Positions 25,701-36,300 of a stretch of DNA of 64,000 nt are shown here, piece after piece. Location: contig CAYRVX010000013.1 in assembly GCA_964427875.1 (NCBI GenBank), positions 19,730-83,729 on the forward strand, given 5' to 3'. The notes beneath the pieces were generated by a model. The model made no database searches and was not told where the DNA came from. It worked only from the letters and a program-made list of their open reading frames with translations. Source of the stretch: CAYRVX01 sp964427875. GTDB taxonomy: Bacteria > Planctomycetota > Phycisphaerae > SM23-33. A program made the position numbers and the translations under genes. Within the stretch, counting starts at the first letter, position 1, and each line of letters starts with the position of its first letter.

Positions 25701-28700
25701 CACCGCGCCTTCGTGAGGAACCGCAAGAGGAAGACGACAGCGCCAAGCGCCACTGGGAGGAGGAACGGAAGAGTTTCCGGGAGTTGTATGAGTTCTTACT
25801 CCCTGCTTATGTGCTACGTGCCAGGTTAATGGCCAGGAAACTCGAACCCAGCAGTGTCCCGAATGAGCTTCAGTCTGCCATGGACAGGGGCATGCGCATC
25901 GTCTCGGCGCGGATGCGTCACGACGAGCAATACCTGACGGGACTCAAGGCAGGAATACTCGCGGATGCAGTCGTCCACGCAGCTTCTGTCTGCCAGGAGG
26001 CATTCAGGTCGGTATGCACTCGCTATAGCAGGGAGGGGTGGCTTGGTCTGTCTCTGTCTCTGGCAAGAAAGGCATCCGGCCTACCGGCGCTCCACGACGA
26101 AGCAATAAGGTTACTCGATGACGTGCAGAAGTACCTAGACAACAACGCTCTTCCGGGAAGCGAGAAAGTAGACACATTCGTCACGTGTAGCCGCATCGCG
26201 GGTGTCGTCGATGCCGAACTCGGCCGTCGCTACTTCGATCTGGCTGTCGAGGCCGCGTCGGAGATTGATGAGGAAGCCTTTGGCATGCTTCGGTTGGTCT
26301 CGGGGCTGGCTAGTCGCGCTGCGACTGACAAACCACAGGTGAACGAAGGGCAGCTTGCTGCAGACTTCTCTGCCATCGTCGAGGATTGCCACTGGCGGTT
26401 GCGCGATTGGGATCACTTCCCGTGGGATGAATGCGTAAGGGGCATCGCCAGCCTTAGCCCAGCGGTAGCGGCCGCCGCTCTCGCCAGGTGGGATCAACGC
26501 GGTATCTTGGGCTTCTGTCAGGAAAGCCCAGCTCTTGTGAACACTTGCCTAGAAAAGGGAGCGGTCAGCCCGGCCGCCGCGATCTCCTGGGGCGTGCTGT
26601 CTCCACTGGGAAGCATGGCTGCAATGGAAGTCAGTCTGAGAGGGCTTGAGGCACTCAAAAGCCGCGGGCTTCCCGCCGGGACTTACGTTGCTGATGCACT
26701 ATCGCTTCTTGTTGATCACGCTGTACGGCTTGCTCCGATGCGAGACCGGAAGCACCTATCAGAACAAGTAACGCGGTGGGCCAAGGCCCATAACATGGCT
26801 GGTCACGTCGCTCTGCGCGATGCAGCTACGCTCGCTGCGTTCCTCAGGGCACTCGATGAGTCGGACGTAGCCAACGTCCGCGAGGTAACGCCGCCAAGCC
26901 GCCCCCGGGCTATAGCGGACAGAGAGGAGCCGAAATCCCCGACAGTCAACTGGGAGGAGTTGTTGGAGGGAAGGAGCTTCTGTAATCCCGCCGAAATCGA
27001 GAACGCTCTTCGGGAGCTTCACGCTCTTGAGGACGAGACGAGCCGGAGGTGGCCCGGGGGATCGCAACTTTCGAGACAGTTCCTCAGCCGAGTCGAGGCC
27101 AAGGCGCGGCCGAGCGAGTACGCAGCCCAGCTTGATGCATTACTGTCCGTAGACAGCGAACTGCTCGGCTTCGAGGAACTTGCGGACACACTGAGAAGCT
27201 GTCTTGCTGGATGGTCGCATCACCCATTGGTGAGGGAGTGGCGGGAGCGGCTGCCGGAGTTGCTTGCCACGCAGTGGTTCCACGCCTTCTTCTATGAGGG
27301 TCTTGTGTCGCTGTACCGGGTTGAGCACCTGGAGAAGGACTTGGGCGTCCCACGGCCCCGCATGCTGGACTGCCTTGCCAACGCTCTCCCGCGACACCTG
27401 CGGGAGGTGTCGGCGCTATCAGTCTACGCGGTTGCGCTTGGGCTTGTTGACTCGCTTCCGGCGGGAGCCGCCTTGAATGTGCTTGCGTGGGCCGTCCCGA
27501 TGTTGCGAACACGCATCGACGGGGAAGGGCTGGCATCCCATGGCATCGATGTCGGGGCACTGCCTGACCCGGGTGTCGAGCTAGAAGCAGCCATCCTATG
27601 GTACCTCTTTGGGCATCCCGACAAGCGTGTGCGGTGGCGAGGGGTCCATGCCGCAAGGCGCATGGTTCGGCTTGGGGAAGGCAGGATTCTCATCAGCCTA
27701 GCCCGTTGGCTGGATACGGGCAGGGGTCACCCGTTCGTCATGCCAGGCACTACATTCTACTGGCTTGCCGCGAGGCAGTGGTTCTTCCTGCTTGTTGACA
27801 GGCTTTCCGCCGAGATGCCGGCGGCCGTGCTGCCCATTGCCGACCTAGTTGCCAGGGAGGCAGTCCGACCGGCGATTCCCCATGCCTTGATCGTGCGGAT
27901 CGCAAACAGAGCTGCGCTTCGTCTCGCGGAACACGCTCAGAGTCCGTACAGTGCGCAGGAGATCGTTGAGATTCGAGAATCCCTGACGCCTATAGGGCAG
28001 GTGAGCAAGAACGCGAGTCGCGAGAGACTGTTACGCGACGACTACCGGTCAACGTCGGCAGTGCGATTTCAATTCGATCGGACTGACACGCTCCCATACT
28101 GGTACAGTCCAGCAGGTGGCGTCTTCGGTGTGATTGGCAAGGCCTTTTGCATAGCCGCCGAGAAATGGATCTGCGACGAGTGGGGGTATGCGGAACCTGT
28201 CAGAGATTCAGACCCTGTATGCAAGTGGCAGGGAAGTGACCGAGACTGGGCGCTGAGGTCCAATCGGCATGGCTCCGAGCCAACGATTGAGGATCTGAGG
28301 ATATACCTTGAGTACAACGCCATGTTCTGCGTGGCTGGTGAACTCCTTGCGACCAAGCCCGTTGTCGAGGACGATTGGGAGAGCGATCCGTGGGGATACT
28401 GGCTGAACCGCTGGGACTTGTCTTGGCGGGATCAGTGGCTGGCTGATAGACGGCAGACGACACCTCTGGAGCGCTCCTTTTGGGTCTCCTCGCAGGACAA
28501 GGTGGTGGAGTGGACCAAGGGCGCGACGGAGGATGATCGCCGCCGTGTTGTTGGGTTGCTTGATCCACTTCACGCTGGCTACATCGTCGTAGAAGCGCGC
28601 CAGAGCCGCCATGACTATGGTGGCAATGACAGCACATATGTGGCTAGCGCTCTTGTAGCGGCAGAGACCGGTCAGGCCCTGTTGCATGCATTGGCTCAAT

Positions 28701-29254
28701 GCCAGACACCCCATGACTATGCAATACCCTTGGAGGGGGGCGACCATCAATTCGATGTGAAGCTCGGCGATGGCACACGATTTGCGCTCACGGGATGGAT
28801 CGAGGTGGAGGGCGGCGACACAGAAGGCTTGGATGAGCATGATCCCCTGCGATACAGTCTTGGCAGGACACTCGCGGTTCCGGGGTCCAAGCTAACACAG
28901 TGGGCCGACCTCGCTCTAGATGACGGTTGTTGGGAGTCGCACAGGAGAGAGCGACCTGATGTGCCGCTCACGATCTTCGAGCACTGGAATGACTGTCTCC
29001 GTGAGGAATACGTGAGCGGCTTCCAGACAGAGGGGCATCGACTATGGGTCCGAATCAGCGACTTGCTGGAATTCCTGAGGTCGGGCGAGTGGGCTCTGAT
29101 CGTTGAGTGCGAGATCGCCCGACACGCAGATCGACGCGAGAGACGAAGGCTGGAGGACGAATATGTCTCGAAAGCGGAACTCTACCTCATCCACTCCGAC
29201 GGAACGGTCGAGACGACCACAGGCTGTTCTCGACTTGGGGAAACGCCTGGTTGA
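22721..29254 (+). CDS. avs3a: Avs3-like anti-phage STAND NTPase with N-terminal PD-(D/E)XK (Cap4-like) nuclease
   Basis: This 2177-aa protein starts at GTG 22721. The frame can be extended to a TTG at 22577, but those 48 residues are Arg-rich and unlike the rest. The N-terminal ~200 residues read as a PD-(D/E)XK/Cap4-type nuclease: GDDFHLLWAARRAL, then Asp66 (LGIDLTEYFGG) and Gln86-x-Lys88 (HSQLKYS). A STAND/P-loop NTPase follows, with Walker A GGAGVGKT (Lys325) and Walker B VVIVVDAADNS (Asp422). About 1,600 residues of helical, repeat-like sequence make the C-terminal sensor. This architecture and size match AVAST type III (Avs3), whose known members bind the phage large terminase subunit, oligomerise and degrade DNA. 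The 3' end overlaps a small partner gene. GC content looks lower than in the neighbours (one sampled 60-nt line, 58%). The family is recognised from architecture and motifs only; another Avs type or a new STAND nuclease family is possible. Confidence 0.72.
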   Translation: MSQSKRPQPGAAESNAGDDFHLLWAARRALHLLDPQGKLRGIRVEGPAPQEAAELDPDGDQLLGIDLTEYFGGACFEDASGVVHSQLKYSTRRPDIAWTASRLAQGRTAKYSGSVIHRLAQVFKTCLDGYGREAVLEKLRIDLVSNRPCSRVLAHTMADVKEALRDHPQAMRSADLRSRLATNAAREYDRLMRGSLILGSRQFTDFLRILDLSHCGEPSRLDQEMALVREIGRLGFGEVSDQYSRLKEFVRSGMMPEGQHRGVLMADNIAPVFGIPSVSHLFPAPSRFEELELPVDREQGPDIARSIINAEGVPVCLHGGAGVGKTVLARSLNRDLPEDSAVVLFDCYGGGSYLDRSEVRHGYPRAIMQMANELATKTGSPLLLHRDQRPEELLRAFRQRLECASSFVRGRCTEALVVIVVDAADNSVAAAATCEEESFLRGLLTCRLPDGCRLVVTARSHRQADLSLPSGTVSVPILPFSLEETRANLRRHLPQASEQEADELHRLSNGIPRIQGYVLSQLDSQLDAGLDCALDQLRPAGKTLEGLIDEQLLEAGRRMGEEDFAERICPALLTLPRPIPLEYVALLTGENEQAVSDFCVDMYPGLHVEDNVVSFRDEDIESHLRDRFGGDDSMSGALADCLAERSASESYAAIHLAEVLRRAGRHQDIVRLVHRERQPAAIADLIERKEVFATRARLALEAVLRSNDRVELLKLLFVVAEAAKTDEAVAKLLLENADLACRYGDPATVQRLYLNDRNGRVEWYGPTHLQCAANYARNRDTHGRAMEHLRSAEAWLRHWSSLPEDERQRWTIDVESIALGAEAVLRLCGSREASTWLSGWRPKSVVFAATTRLVRNLVMTEGSDAFELLGETRLRADAILAIADAAIGDGLLPPRELILRGVSVWSRLASAGVECERGMVRPGILLCEAAAAHQVDTSTLRALIEFFAPAAPEHRGLIYSDESGEAYDALLRASALLSVVEGRELKADAPALLPPRLREEPQEEDDSAKRHWEEERKSFRELYEFLLPAYVLRARLMARKLEPSSVPNELQSAMDRGMRIVSARMRHDEQYLTGLKAGILADAVVHAASVCQEAFRSVCTRYSREGWLGLSLSLARKASGLPALHDEAIRLLDDVQKYLDNNALPGSEKVDTFVTCSRIAGVVDAELGRRYFDLAVEAASEIDEEAFGMLRLVSGLASRAATDKPQVNEGQLAADFSAIVEDCHWRLRDWDHFPWDECVRGIASLSPAVAAAALARWDQRGILGFCQESPALVNTCLEKGAVSPAAAISWGVLSPLGSMAAMEVSLRGLEALKSRGLPAGTYVADALSLLVDHAVRLAPMRDRKHLSEQVTRWAKAHNMAGHVALRDAATLAAFLRALDESDVANVREVTPPSRPRAIADREEPKSPTVNWEELLEGRSFCNPAEIENALRELHALEDETSRRWPGGSQLSRQFLSRVEAKARPSEYAAQLDALLSVDSELLGFEELADTLRSCLAGWSHHPLVREWRERLPELLATQWFHAFFYEGLVSLYRVEHLEKDLGVPRPRMLDCLANALPRHLREVSALSVYAVALGLVDSLPAGAALNVLAWAVPMLRTRIDGEGLASHGIDVGALPDPGVELEAAILWYLFGHPDKRVRWRGVHAARRMVRLGEGRILISLARWLDTGRGHPFVMPGTTFYWLAARQWFFLLVDRLSAEMPAAVLPIADLVAREAVRPAIPHALIVRIANRAALRLAEHAQSPYSAQEIVEIRESLTPIGQVSKNASRERLLRDDYRSTSAVRFQFDRTDTLPYWYSPAGGVFGVIGKAFCIAAEKWICDEWGYAEPVRDSDPVCKWQGSDRDWALRSNRHGSEPTIEDLRIYLEYNAMFCVAGELLATKPVVEDDWESDPWGYWLNRWDLSWRDQWLADRRQTTPLERSFWVSSQDKVVEWTKGATEDDRRRVVGLLDPLHAGYIVVEARQSRHDYGGNDSTYVASALVAAETGQALLHALAQCQTPHDYAIPLEGGDHQFDVKLGDGTRFALTGWIEVEGGDTEGLDEHDPLRYSLGRTLAVPGSKLTQWADLALDDGCWESHRRERPDVPLTIFEHWNDCLREEYVSGFQTEGHRLWVRISDLLEFLRSGEWALIVECEIARHADRRERRRLEDEYVSKAELYLIHSDGTVETTTGCSRLGETPG

Positions 29255-29900
29255 GGAGTTAGGTCTCCAGAGCACTTGCGAGACCCTGTCGAAGTGGATG
29301 GCGCACTACTTGGCTGAGTTGATGGCTTCTGCGGAGAGAGAGACTGATCCCGCTGCCAAACGGACTGCGCAGGATAAGTGCTGCGAGGTCATTGAGCGGC
29401 TATGGACCCAGCGCGCGAATCTCCCTGGTGGCGCGAAGCCACTCGGACGGCTTGAGCAGGCACTGAGCGCCCTTCAGGCGATGCAAGCGGATCAGGCGAG
29501 GTTTCCCGCCATGGTGCAGCGCGCTGCTGATAGCGTAGACAACGCGTGGCTGCAGTTTGCCCGTGACTCCCACGCTGCTGACAAGCGCATGGCGTGCATT
29601 GCTTTCTTGACCGGCGTGCTTGAGGGCAAGTTCGGGGAGGAGAAACGGTGGGTTGAAGAACACGCAGAGCAACTGTCTGACGTGGAGCGGAACATGATCG
29701 AGTCGCTGGACACCTGGCTTGGTCTGGATGTGCATTGGCTCACTCGCAGTGACCGCAAACCCGTGTCTGCTCTGCCCACGAATGAACGGAGGCAGATCAT
29801 CCTGAGCGAGCTTGAGAAGTCAGTGCAAAGCCAAGTGGATGCATTCGAGAAGCTTAGACAGGAAGTTGAGGGGGAAGTTGAGACCAAGCCGGAAGCCTGA
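29163..29900 (+). CDS. Small Avs3b-like partner protein, downstream of and overlapping avs3a
   Basis: The start ATG at 29163 is chosen because it has a strong GGAGG six bases upstream; a longer frame from 29103 has no such site. The product is 245 aa, soluble, charged and mostly helical, with no signal peptide, membrane segment or motif I recognise. It overlaps the end of the large NTPase gene by 92 nt in a different frame, so the two are probably translated together. AVAST type III systems are known to pair the large Avs3a with a small Avs3b protein, which makes this the likely counterpart. The assignment is contextual, and a different accessory or regulator is possible. Confidence 0.6.
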   Translation: MSRKRNSTSSTPTERSRRPQAVLDLGKRLVEELGLQSTCETLSKWMAHYLAELMASAERETDPAAKRTAQDKCCEVIERLWTQRANLPGGAKPLGRLEQALSALQAMQADQARFPAMVQRAADSVDNAWLQFARDSHAADKRMACIAFLTGVLEGKFGEEKRWVEEHAEQLSDVERNMIESLDTWLGLDVHWLTRSDRKPVSALPTNERRQIILSELEKSVQSQVDAFEKLRQEVEGEVETKPEA

Positions 29901-30065
29901 GGGATTCGCCAAGTACGCCTGGGTCTGATCCCAGAATCCGGCATAGTTGGTGGCACCCCATCATCCGCCCCGCCATGCGGCCCGTGCCCCTGAGGCCGCC
30001 GTGTCGTGCAGGACCGGCGCGCCCGCCGCCGTCGCGACGGACACGAGGGCTCTTGCGGCGTAGAC

Positions 30066-30139
30066 CACGCCCGACAGGACTCGAACCTGTAACCCTCGGT
30101 TCCGAAGACCGATGCTCTATCCGATTGAGCTACGGGCGC
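30066..30139 (-). tRNA. tRNA-Arg (anticodon TCG)
   Basis: A complete 74-nt cloverleaf on the minus strand: acceptor GCGCCCG pairs with CGGGCGT (one G-U), D stem GCTC/GAGC, anticodon stem TCGGT/ACCGA around loop CTTCGGA, variable loop GGGTT, T stem ACAGG/CCTGT around TTCGAGT, discriminator G. The anticodon TCG reads CGA-type arginine codons. CCA is not encoded. Its 3' end faces the Avs-like operon, and the 43-bp remnant at 21961-22003 copies its 3' half. Confidence 0.96.
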
Positions 30140-30308
30140 TAACAGTTGCCGGCCGCTCACCTCGCACCTGGCCGCCAGGCCGTGACAGCACTCGAGGCAC
30201 AGGACGGCCACGGGAGTCTATACGCCGGGGGCAGGCCCGTCAACAACAGACCGTATCTCGCTCTTCCCCGGTGACACCCTTGGATCGTTCCGAGCCGCGC
30301 CGTGACAG

Positions 30309-30344
30309 AGGCAGCGGCCCCGCTTGAAGGCGAGGCCGCTGCCT
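30309..30344 (-). terminator. Stem-loop terminator after the second giant gene
   Basis: An 11-bp perfect inverted repeat (30309-30319 with 30334-30344, arms AGGCAGCGGCC and GGCCGCTGCCT) encloses a 14-nt loop 53 nt beyond the stop codon of the FG-GAP giant gene. The stem is strong, but the T-run on the minus strand is poor, so it may stop or protect the transcript without being a classic intrinsic terminator. Confidence 0.5.
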
Positions 30345-30396
30345 TTCATGCTTCGTCGTCGACGGTACGTCCCGTCGTCGTTGAGATCGCCGAGGG

Positions 30397-33300
30397 TCAC
30401 GACCGATAGAAGAGGTACTGGAAGTCGCCGCCCGGGGTCCCGTCGGCGTCGCCGTCGAGCAGAGAGCCCCTGGGATCGGCCACGCGGTCGCCGTCAAGCA
30501 CCAGGAGGAACCAGGGCCCGTTGGGCAGATTGCGCCAGGAGACCCCTCTCTCGGTGAGCCTGAGCATGGCCGTGTAGTTGTCCGGATCCCAGGTGATGAC
30601 ATTCGCCTCGGTGTCCGAGATCGACTGCAACTCGCTGAGCGGCGTCCAGAAAGCGTCCGCATCGTACCACCCGTCGCCATCGAGATCGACGAATCCCCAC
30701 GGCGAACTGTACACCAGGAACGTCGTGGGCTGATCCGGCTCCCTCTGCCGCGTGTTCAGCGTCCCCATGTTGACCGTGTGGTTGAACCGCACGACCAGGC
30801 TGTCGTCCGATTCCGTCCTGGCGTCCTCGACGTAGAGGTTGCCGACCGTCGGCTCAATGGTGCCGACGTACGCGTTGTCGTTCTGCTCGAAGGGTCGCTT
30901 CCTCTGGAAATAGACCGTCGGTTTGCTGCTTGCGGCAAAGATGCCGTACGACTGGTACGCGTTCCCGTTGCCGTTGATGTGGCCGTACACGGTCACCCGG
31001 CCGATGGTGCCGGCGCCACGGATGTTGTCATCGTACGTCCCGACGTACCCGTCGTTGCCCGGGTCCACGCTGGCGGCAATGGTACTGCCTCGCCCGAAGG
31101 GATCCCACGTGTCTCTCGCCTCATCATACTCGGGAGACATGTCGCCGTAGATCAGCACACGGCTGATGCTGCCCCCCCGCGCGGTGTCCGCGTTGCCCGC
31201 CGTCCGCCACAGCGCCGGCGTGACTCCGTCGAGCTCGACGTTGTACTCGGGCAGACCGTCGGGGTCGTAGCCCAGGTCGAGTCCGGCGAAGATCGAGCTC
31301 GCGGCCATGTCTCCGTAGATATAGATATAGCTGAAGCTGTTGCCGGCCGCCGCGACGGCCTTGGTCATCGGGCCGAAGTAGGCCCGGCTGATGGAGCCGG
31401 CGGCCCGGACCTTCCCGGTCATCTCGCCCCTGCGGGCGTAGATCTTCGAGATGTTGCCCTCCGTGTTCAGCAGGCCGCTGAAATCGCCCCTGTCGACATA
31501 GAAGTTGCCGATGCCCGCGGCTGTGTGCACCGCCGTGTCGGCCTGCCCGCCGAAATCGCCCCTGCTGATCCTGATGCTGCTGGCGTAGCCCAGCTTGACG
31601 TCCAGGACGCCGGAGAAGTCGTACAGCACGTACACGGACCGCACGTCGCCGCAGGTGACCGTCACGTCCCCGCCGAAGCTTCCCCTGATGTAGATCGTGC
31701 TGACGCTGCCGAAGAGGTTCGCCTGGCCGGTATAGTCGCCGTAGACGCGGAAGCTGCTTATTCCGCCCAGGATCGTATCCACGTCGGCACCGACGTCGTT
31801 CCTGGCGTAGAAGCTGCTGACCGCGTCGGCCTTGAACGTGCCGCCGGCGTATCCGCCCTGCATCCTCCAGGTCCGGACGTAGCCGGCATCGACATCCAGG
31901 TTGGCCACATTCCTGTAGAGCCTGGCGTAGTTCACGCCGCCCGGCAGGTTCCACGACGCCGAAGCGTCCACCTCGTTAACGAGCATTGTGCGCACCGGCC
32001 CGTCGACGTCGACGTTGCCGAGTGTCACGTTGCCGATGACCCGCAGGGTCCTCAACCCGCTGTCGTCGGTGGCCGGCCCGTCGTCGGCCGTGCCGAAGAT
32101 CCCGTCGAGGCCGACGCCCTGGATGTGGATGGTGCCGTAAGCCGCACCCTTGTACCGGATGGTCAACGACGAGCTGGAGGTCGTCTTCTTCAACGTCAGC
32201 GTCTTGGTCGCCTCGTCGTAGTAGGCCATGCCGACGCGCCCGCCGCTGAGCGTGATCGTCAAGGTGCGGTCGGCGCTCTGCCAGACGTAGTCCCGCCGCC
32301 CGCCGACCCAGACGCTCGGTCCGAAGTCGTTACCGTCGCCGGTCTCGACCGGGTCGGGAGCGAACACCGTCGTGTACAGCACGTTCGTCGTACCTGCCAG
32401 CTTCGAGGTCACGAATCGGGAGTAGATCCCCGTGTCGGCCAGGATCGCGGTGTCCGCGACGTCGGCGACAACTCCGCGAACCGTCATCCGACTGATGCTG
32501 CTCGAACCCGGTGCCGACGTGTTGTCGCCGAGAGTGAGGAAGTCGCCGTCGCCCGGATTGATGCCGGCCGCGATGATCGAGGAAATGAGGTCCCCGTAAA
32601 TGTAAATCGACCCGATGCTGCCGGAGTGGGCGTTCCCGCCATTCATCGCGTTGGCGTTGGGCGCAGCGTCGGCCACGACGACGTCCAGGTCGCCGTCGGC
32701 GTTCACGTCGGCCACGGCCAGGGCCTGCGGGATCTCCCCGGCGTCAACGGGCGCCTGGACCTGGAAGGTGCCGTCACCGTTGCTGATGAGGACCGAAACG
32801 GTCTCGTCGTCCTGGTTCAGGACGACCAGGTCTTCGTTGTGGTCGCCGTCCATGTCGCCGATCGCCAGGTCGACGGGCCGATTGCCGACGCCGACGTATA
32901 CGGGCCGGTAGGCCGCATAGTCTTCGCGGTTGGCAAAGGTCCCATCGCCGTTGCCCATGACGACCGAGATGTCCTTGTCGAGGTAATTCCCGGCGATCAG
33001 GTCCAGGTTGCCGTCGGCGTCGGCGTCGCCGAGCGTCACGGACCACGGTCCGCCGCCCACGTCCACCGAGGCGGGGATCGCGTAATTGAGCGTGCCGTCG
33101 CCAACGCCCAAAAGGACCCACACCGTATCGTCGCCCATGTTGCCCACGACGACATCCACGAAGTCGTCGCCGTTCAACTGGCCGACGGAAAGAGACGCCG
33201 GCGACAGGCCGACGGCATACGTCAACTGGTTGGCAAAGTCAAAGGTGCCGTCGCCGTTGTTCAGCACGACCGACACGTTCCCGTCGTCCGTGTCGGCCGT

Positions 33301-36300
33301 GACGATGTCCAGGTAGTCGAGGTCGTCCACGGTTCCGTCGGTGTTGTCGTCGTTCAACTGGACGAGGGCAACCGCCAACGGGAGGGATCCGACCGGGTTG
33401 AGCGGGTCGCTGACGGCCGGGGCAAACGTCCCGTCACCTTGGCCCATGAGGACCAGGACCTCCCCGTTGGCGTTGGTGACGACCAGGTCAAGCCAGCCGG
33501 CCCCGTCGTGGTCCACGTCGCCGAGCGCCGCGGCGAGCGGGGCCGTGCCGGTATCGATCTCGGGGCCTTGCTGGGGCGTGAAGGCCCCATTGCCGTCGTT
33601 GATCAGGACCGTGGCATGGCTCGTGCCGCCGCCGTCGCCGGAAGTGTTCACGACGACCAGCTCGGCTGCGCCGTCGCCGTCCAGATCGCCGATCACCACG
33701 TCCACCGGCCCGACGTCCGGGGCGACCGGGTAAGCCGTGGCGGCCTGGAACGAGCCGTCGCCGTTGCCCAGCAGGACCGACACCGTGTCGTCCATGAGGT
33801 TTACCGTGACGACGTCCAGGTAGTCGAGGTCGTCCACGGTTCCGTCGATGTTGTCGTCGTTGAACTGCCCGACCGACAACGCCTCGGGGGAATCCCCCAC
33901 GTCGAAGAACTGGGCGGCCGCCCCATACGTGCCGTCCCCGGCGCCCAGGAGAACGGCAATGCTGTCGTCGTCCGGGTTGGCGACTATGATGTCCAGGAAG
34001 TCGTCGCCATCGATGTCGCCGTCGATGTCGTCGTCGTTCAGTTGCCCGGCCCACACGGGCCCGGGGGCACGCCCGAACGTTCCGTCACCGTTGCCGAAGA
34101 GAATCGCGACGTTGTTGTCGTCGGCGTCGGCGACGGCGATGTCCGCCATGTCGTCGTCGTTCAGATCGCCAATGGCGACTGCCTGTGGATTCGCGCCGAC
34201 GTCGTAGTAGTCCGGCGTGCCGATGCTGAAGCCGCCGCCGGGGGAGCCGATGCCGAGGAGGACGGCGGCGCTGCCGCCGGCGTCCGTCGCGACCGCCGCG
34301 ACAAGGTCCGGGCCGCCCGCCCCGTCGACGTCGCCGATGGCCACTGCCTGCGGTGCCTCGGCCCCGGCCGTCGGAACATCAATCACGAGGTTGATAACGT
34401 AATCAAACCCGGGATTCGCGTAGTTCACCAGGAACGAGACCGTGCTGTCGCCCGCGTTCGCCGTCACGACGTCCAGGCTGTCGAGCTGGTCGAACAGCCC
34501 GTCGCCGTTGTCGTCGGTCAACTGGCCTGCCGTCACAGCCTGCGGGGAGCCGCCCACGCCGACCGTCTCCCGGTCGGCGAAGGTCCCGTCGCCGTTGCCC
34601 AGCAGGATCGAGAGCGTGTCGTCGGCCTGGCTCGTCGCCAGGATGTCCACGACGCCGTCGCCGTTCACGTCGCCGAGCGCGACCGCCGTGGGCTCGTCAC
34701 CCACGTCGTATCGCTCCTGCGCGCCGAAGGCGCCGGTGCCGTCGTTGAGCCGGACAGTGACATCGTCGCTTTCCCGGTTGGCGACGACCATGTCAGGGGC
34801 TCCGTCGCCGTTGAGATCGCCGAGGGCGACGGCGGCCGGCTCCTCCCCGGCCGAAACCCCCGGCCCCGCCGCGACCGCACCGGTGCCGTCCCCAAGGAGG
34901 AGCGAGATGGTATCCGCGCCGATATCCCAGCCGGCCAGCACTTTCGAGCCGCCCGTCACGCTCCCGCGGACGTCCACCCTCCCGATGTTCCATCCGGCCG
35001 AGAGGATCGAATTGGTCATGTTTCCCGTGACGTAGACGCGGTTGATCTTCCCGCCCGTGCGAGCGGTAACGTTGTTCATGTGGCCGTAGACGTACAGCCT
35101 GTTGATGCCGCTCTCGGCGCTGACCAGCGAATCGTTCATGTTGCCTCGAACGCGGAGAAGGTCGACCACGCCGTCGGTCTCGATATCGGCGAACATGCCG
35201 CCTCGGATGTCGATTCGCTTGAACCCGCGAGTCGCCGAAGCAACGTACTTGTCGGCCGCGCTGCCGAAAGCGCCGTAGACGACCTGAAGCTTGTCCACGC
35301 GCCCGTTGTCCGCGCTGATGTTGGCCAGCAGGTTGCCGGTGGTGGCGTCGTTTCTCCGCCCGCCGACGTAGATCGATTTAATGCTGCCGTTGGTCGCGGT
35401 CACGTCCCCGTTGAGGTTGCCGGTGTTGGCGTTCCTGGCTCGCACCGTCACGTAGTTGATAGACCGGCCGGTAATGGAGCCGTTGATGTTCCCGTTGTAG
35501 ACCGTGATCCCGTGGATGTCGCCGTAACGGCTGACGATGTCGCCTTCCAGGTTCCCTTCGCGGATGTACAGCCTTTGGATGGACCCGCCGCTGGTGATGT
35601 CTGCGACAAGGTCGCCGTACCTGGAGAACCTCATGTACTTGATCGTGCCGAGGACGTCCAGGGAGCCGTACGCCGTGCCGTCCGCGTCGATGAACCCGAG
35701 GTTCCCGTCGATATACATCCTGTCGAGATTCCCGTGGATGACGAGATCGCCGAACAGCGTGCCGTCAACGTCCACTCGCTTCACGGTTCCGCCCACGCTG
35801 ACGTCGGCGTAGAGATGCGAGGCGGGCTGGCCTCTGCGACGCGCGACCCTCAGCGTGCCGAGGTTCCCGGCAATCAGGAAGTTCTGGGGAACCAGCTCTC
35901 CCCTCGGGTCCAGGCCCAGCGAGGAGTAACACGCAAGCGTGCCGAGCGACCCGGCCACCTCCAGCCTGCCGAAGTACCCGTTGGCCGTGCTGATCGCGCC
36001 CACGTCGTTGCTGGGGGCGTCTTCGTCCTTGGTGGTCATGATATCGGCGTAGATCGCGCCGGTCTTGGAGATAACCGTTCCGATCCGGCCGTGGGATTCG
36101 ATCCGGCCGGAGATGTCGTTGCCGACCTCCAGGCGCTTGAGCTCGGCCGCCGCGCCCGGCATCAGCAGCATCGTATTGTTGAACCGGTTGCCGACGGTCA
36201 TCGTACCCACGGGTCCGGCCACCTTCATGTAGCTGTCCGTGAGGTTGCGCCCGACGTTGAAGGTGCCGATAGCACCGACCAGCAGGCCCGGTATGGGCTC

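Larger units (their letters stand above)
29901..30396. other. Intergenic region containing tRNA-Arg, between the Avs-like operon and the second giant gene
   Basis: Apart from the tRNA gene and the stem-loop at 30309-30344 there is no convincing gene. A small hairpin with CTGGG/CCCAG arms (29919-29934) follows the operon and could end its transcription, but it has no T-tract. The rest shows no recognisable signal. Confidence 0.5.
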
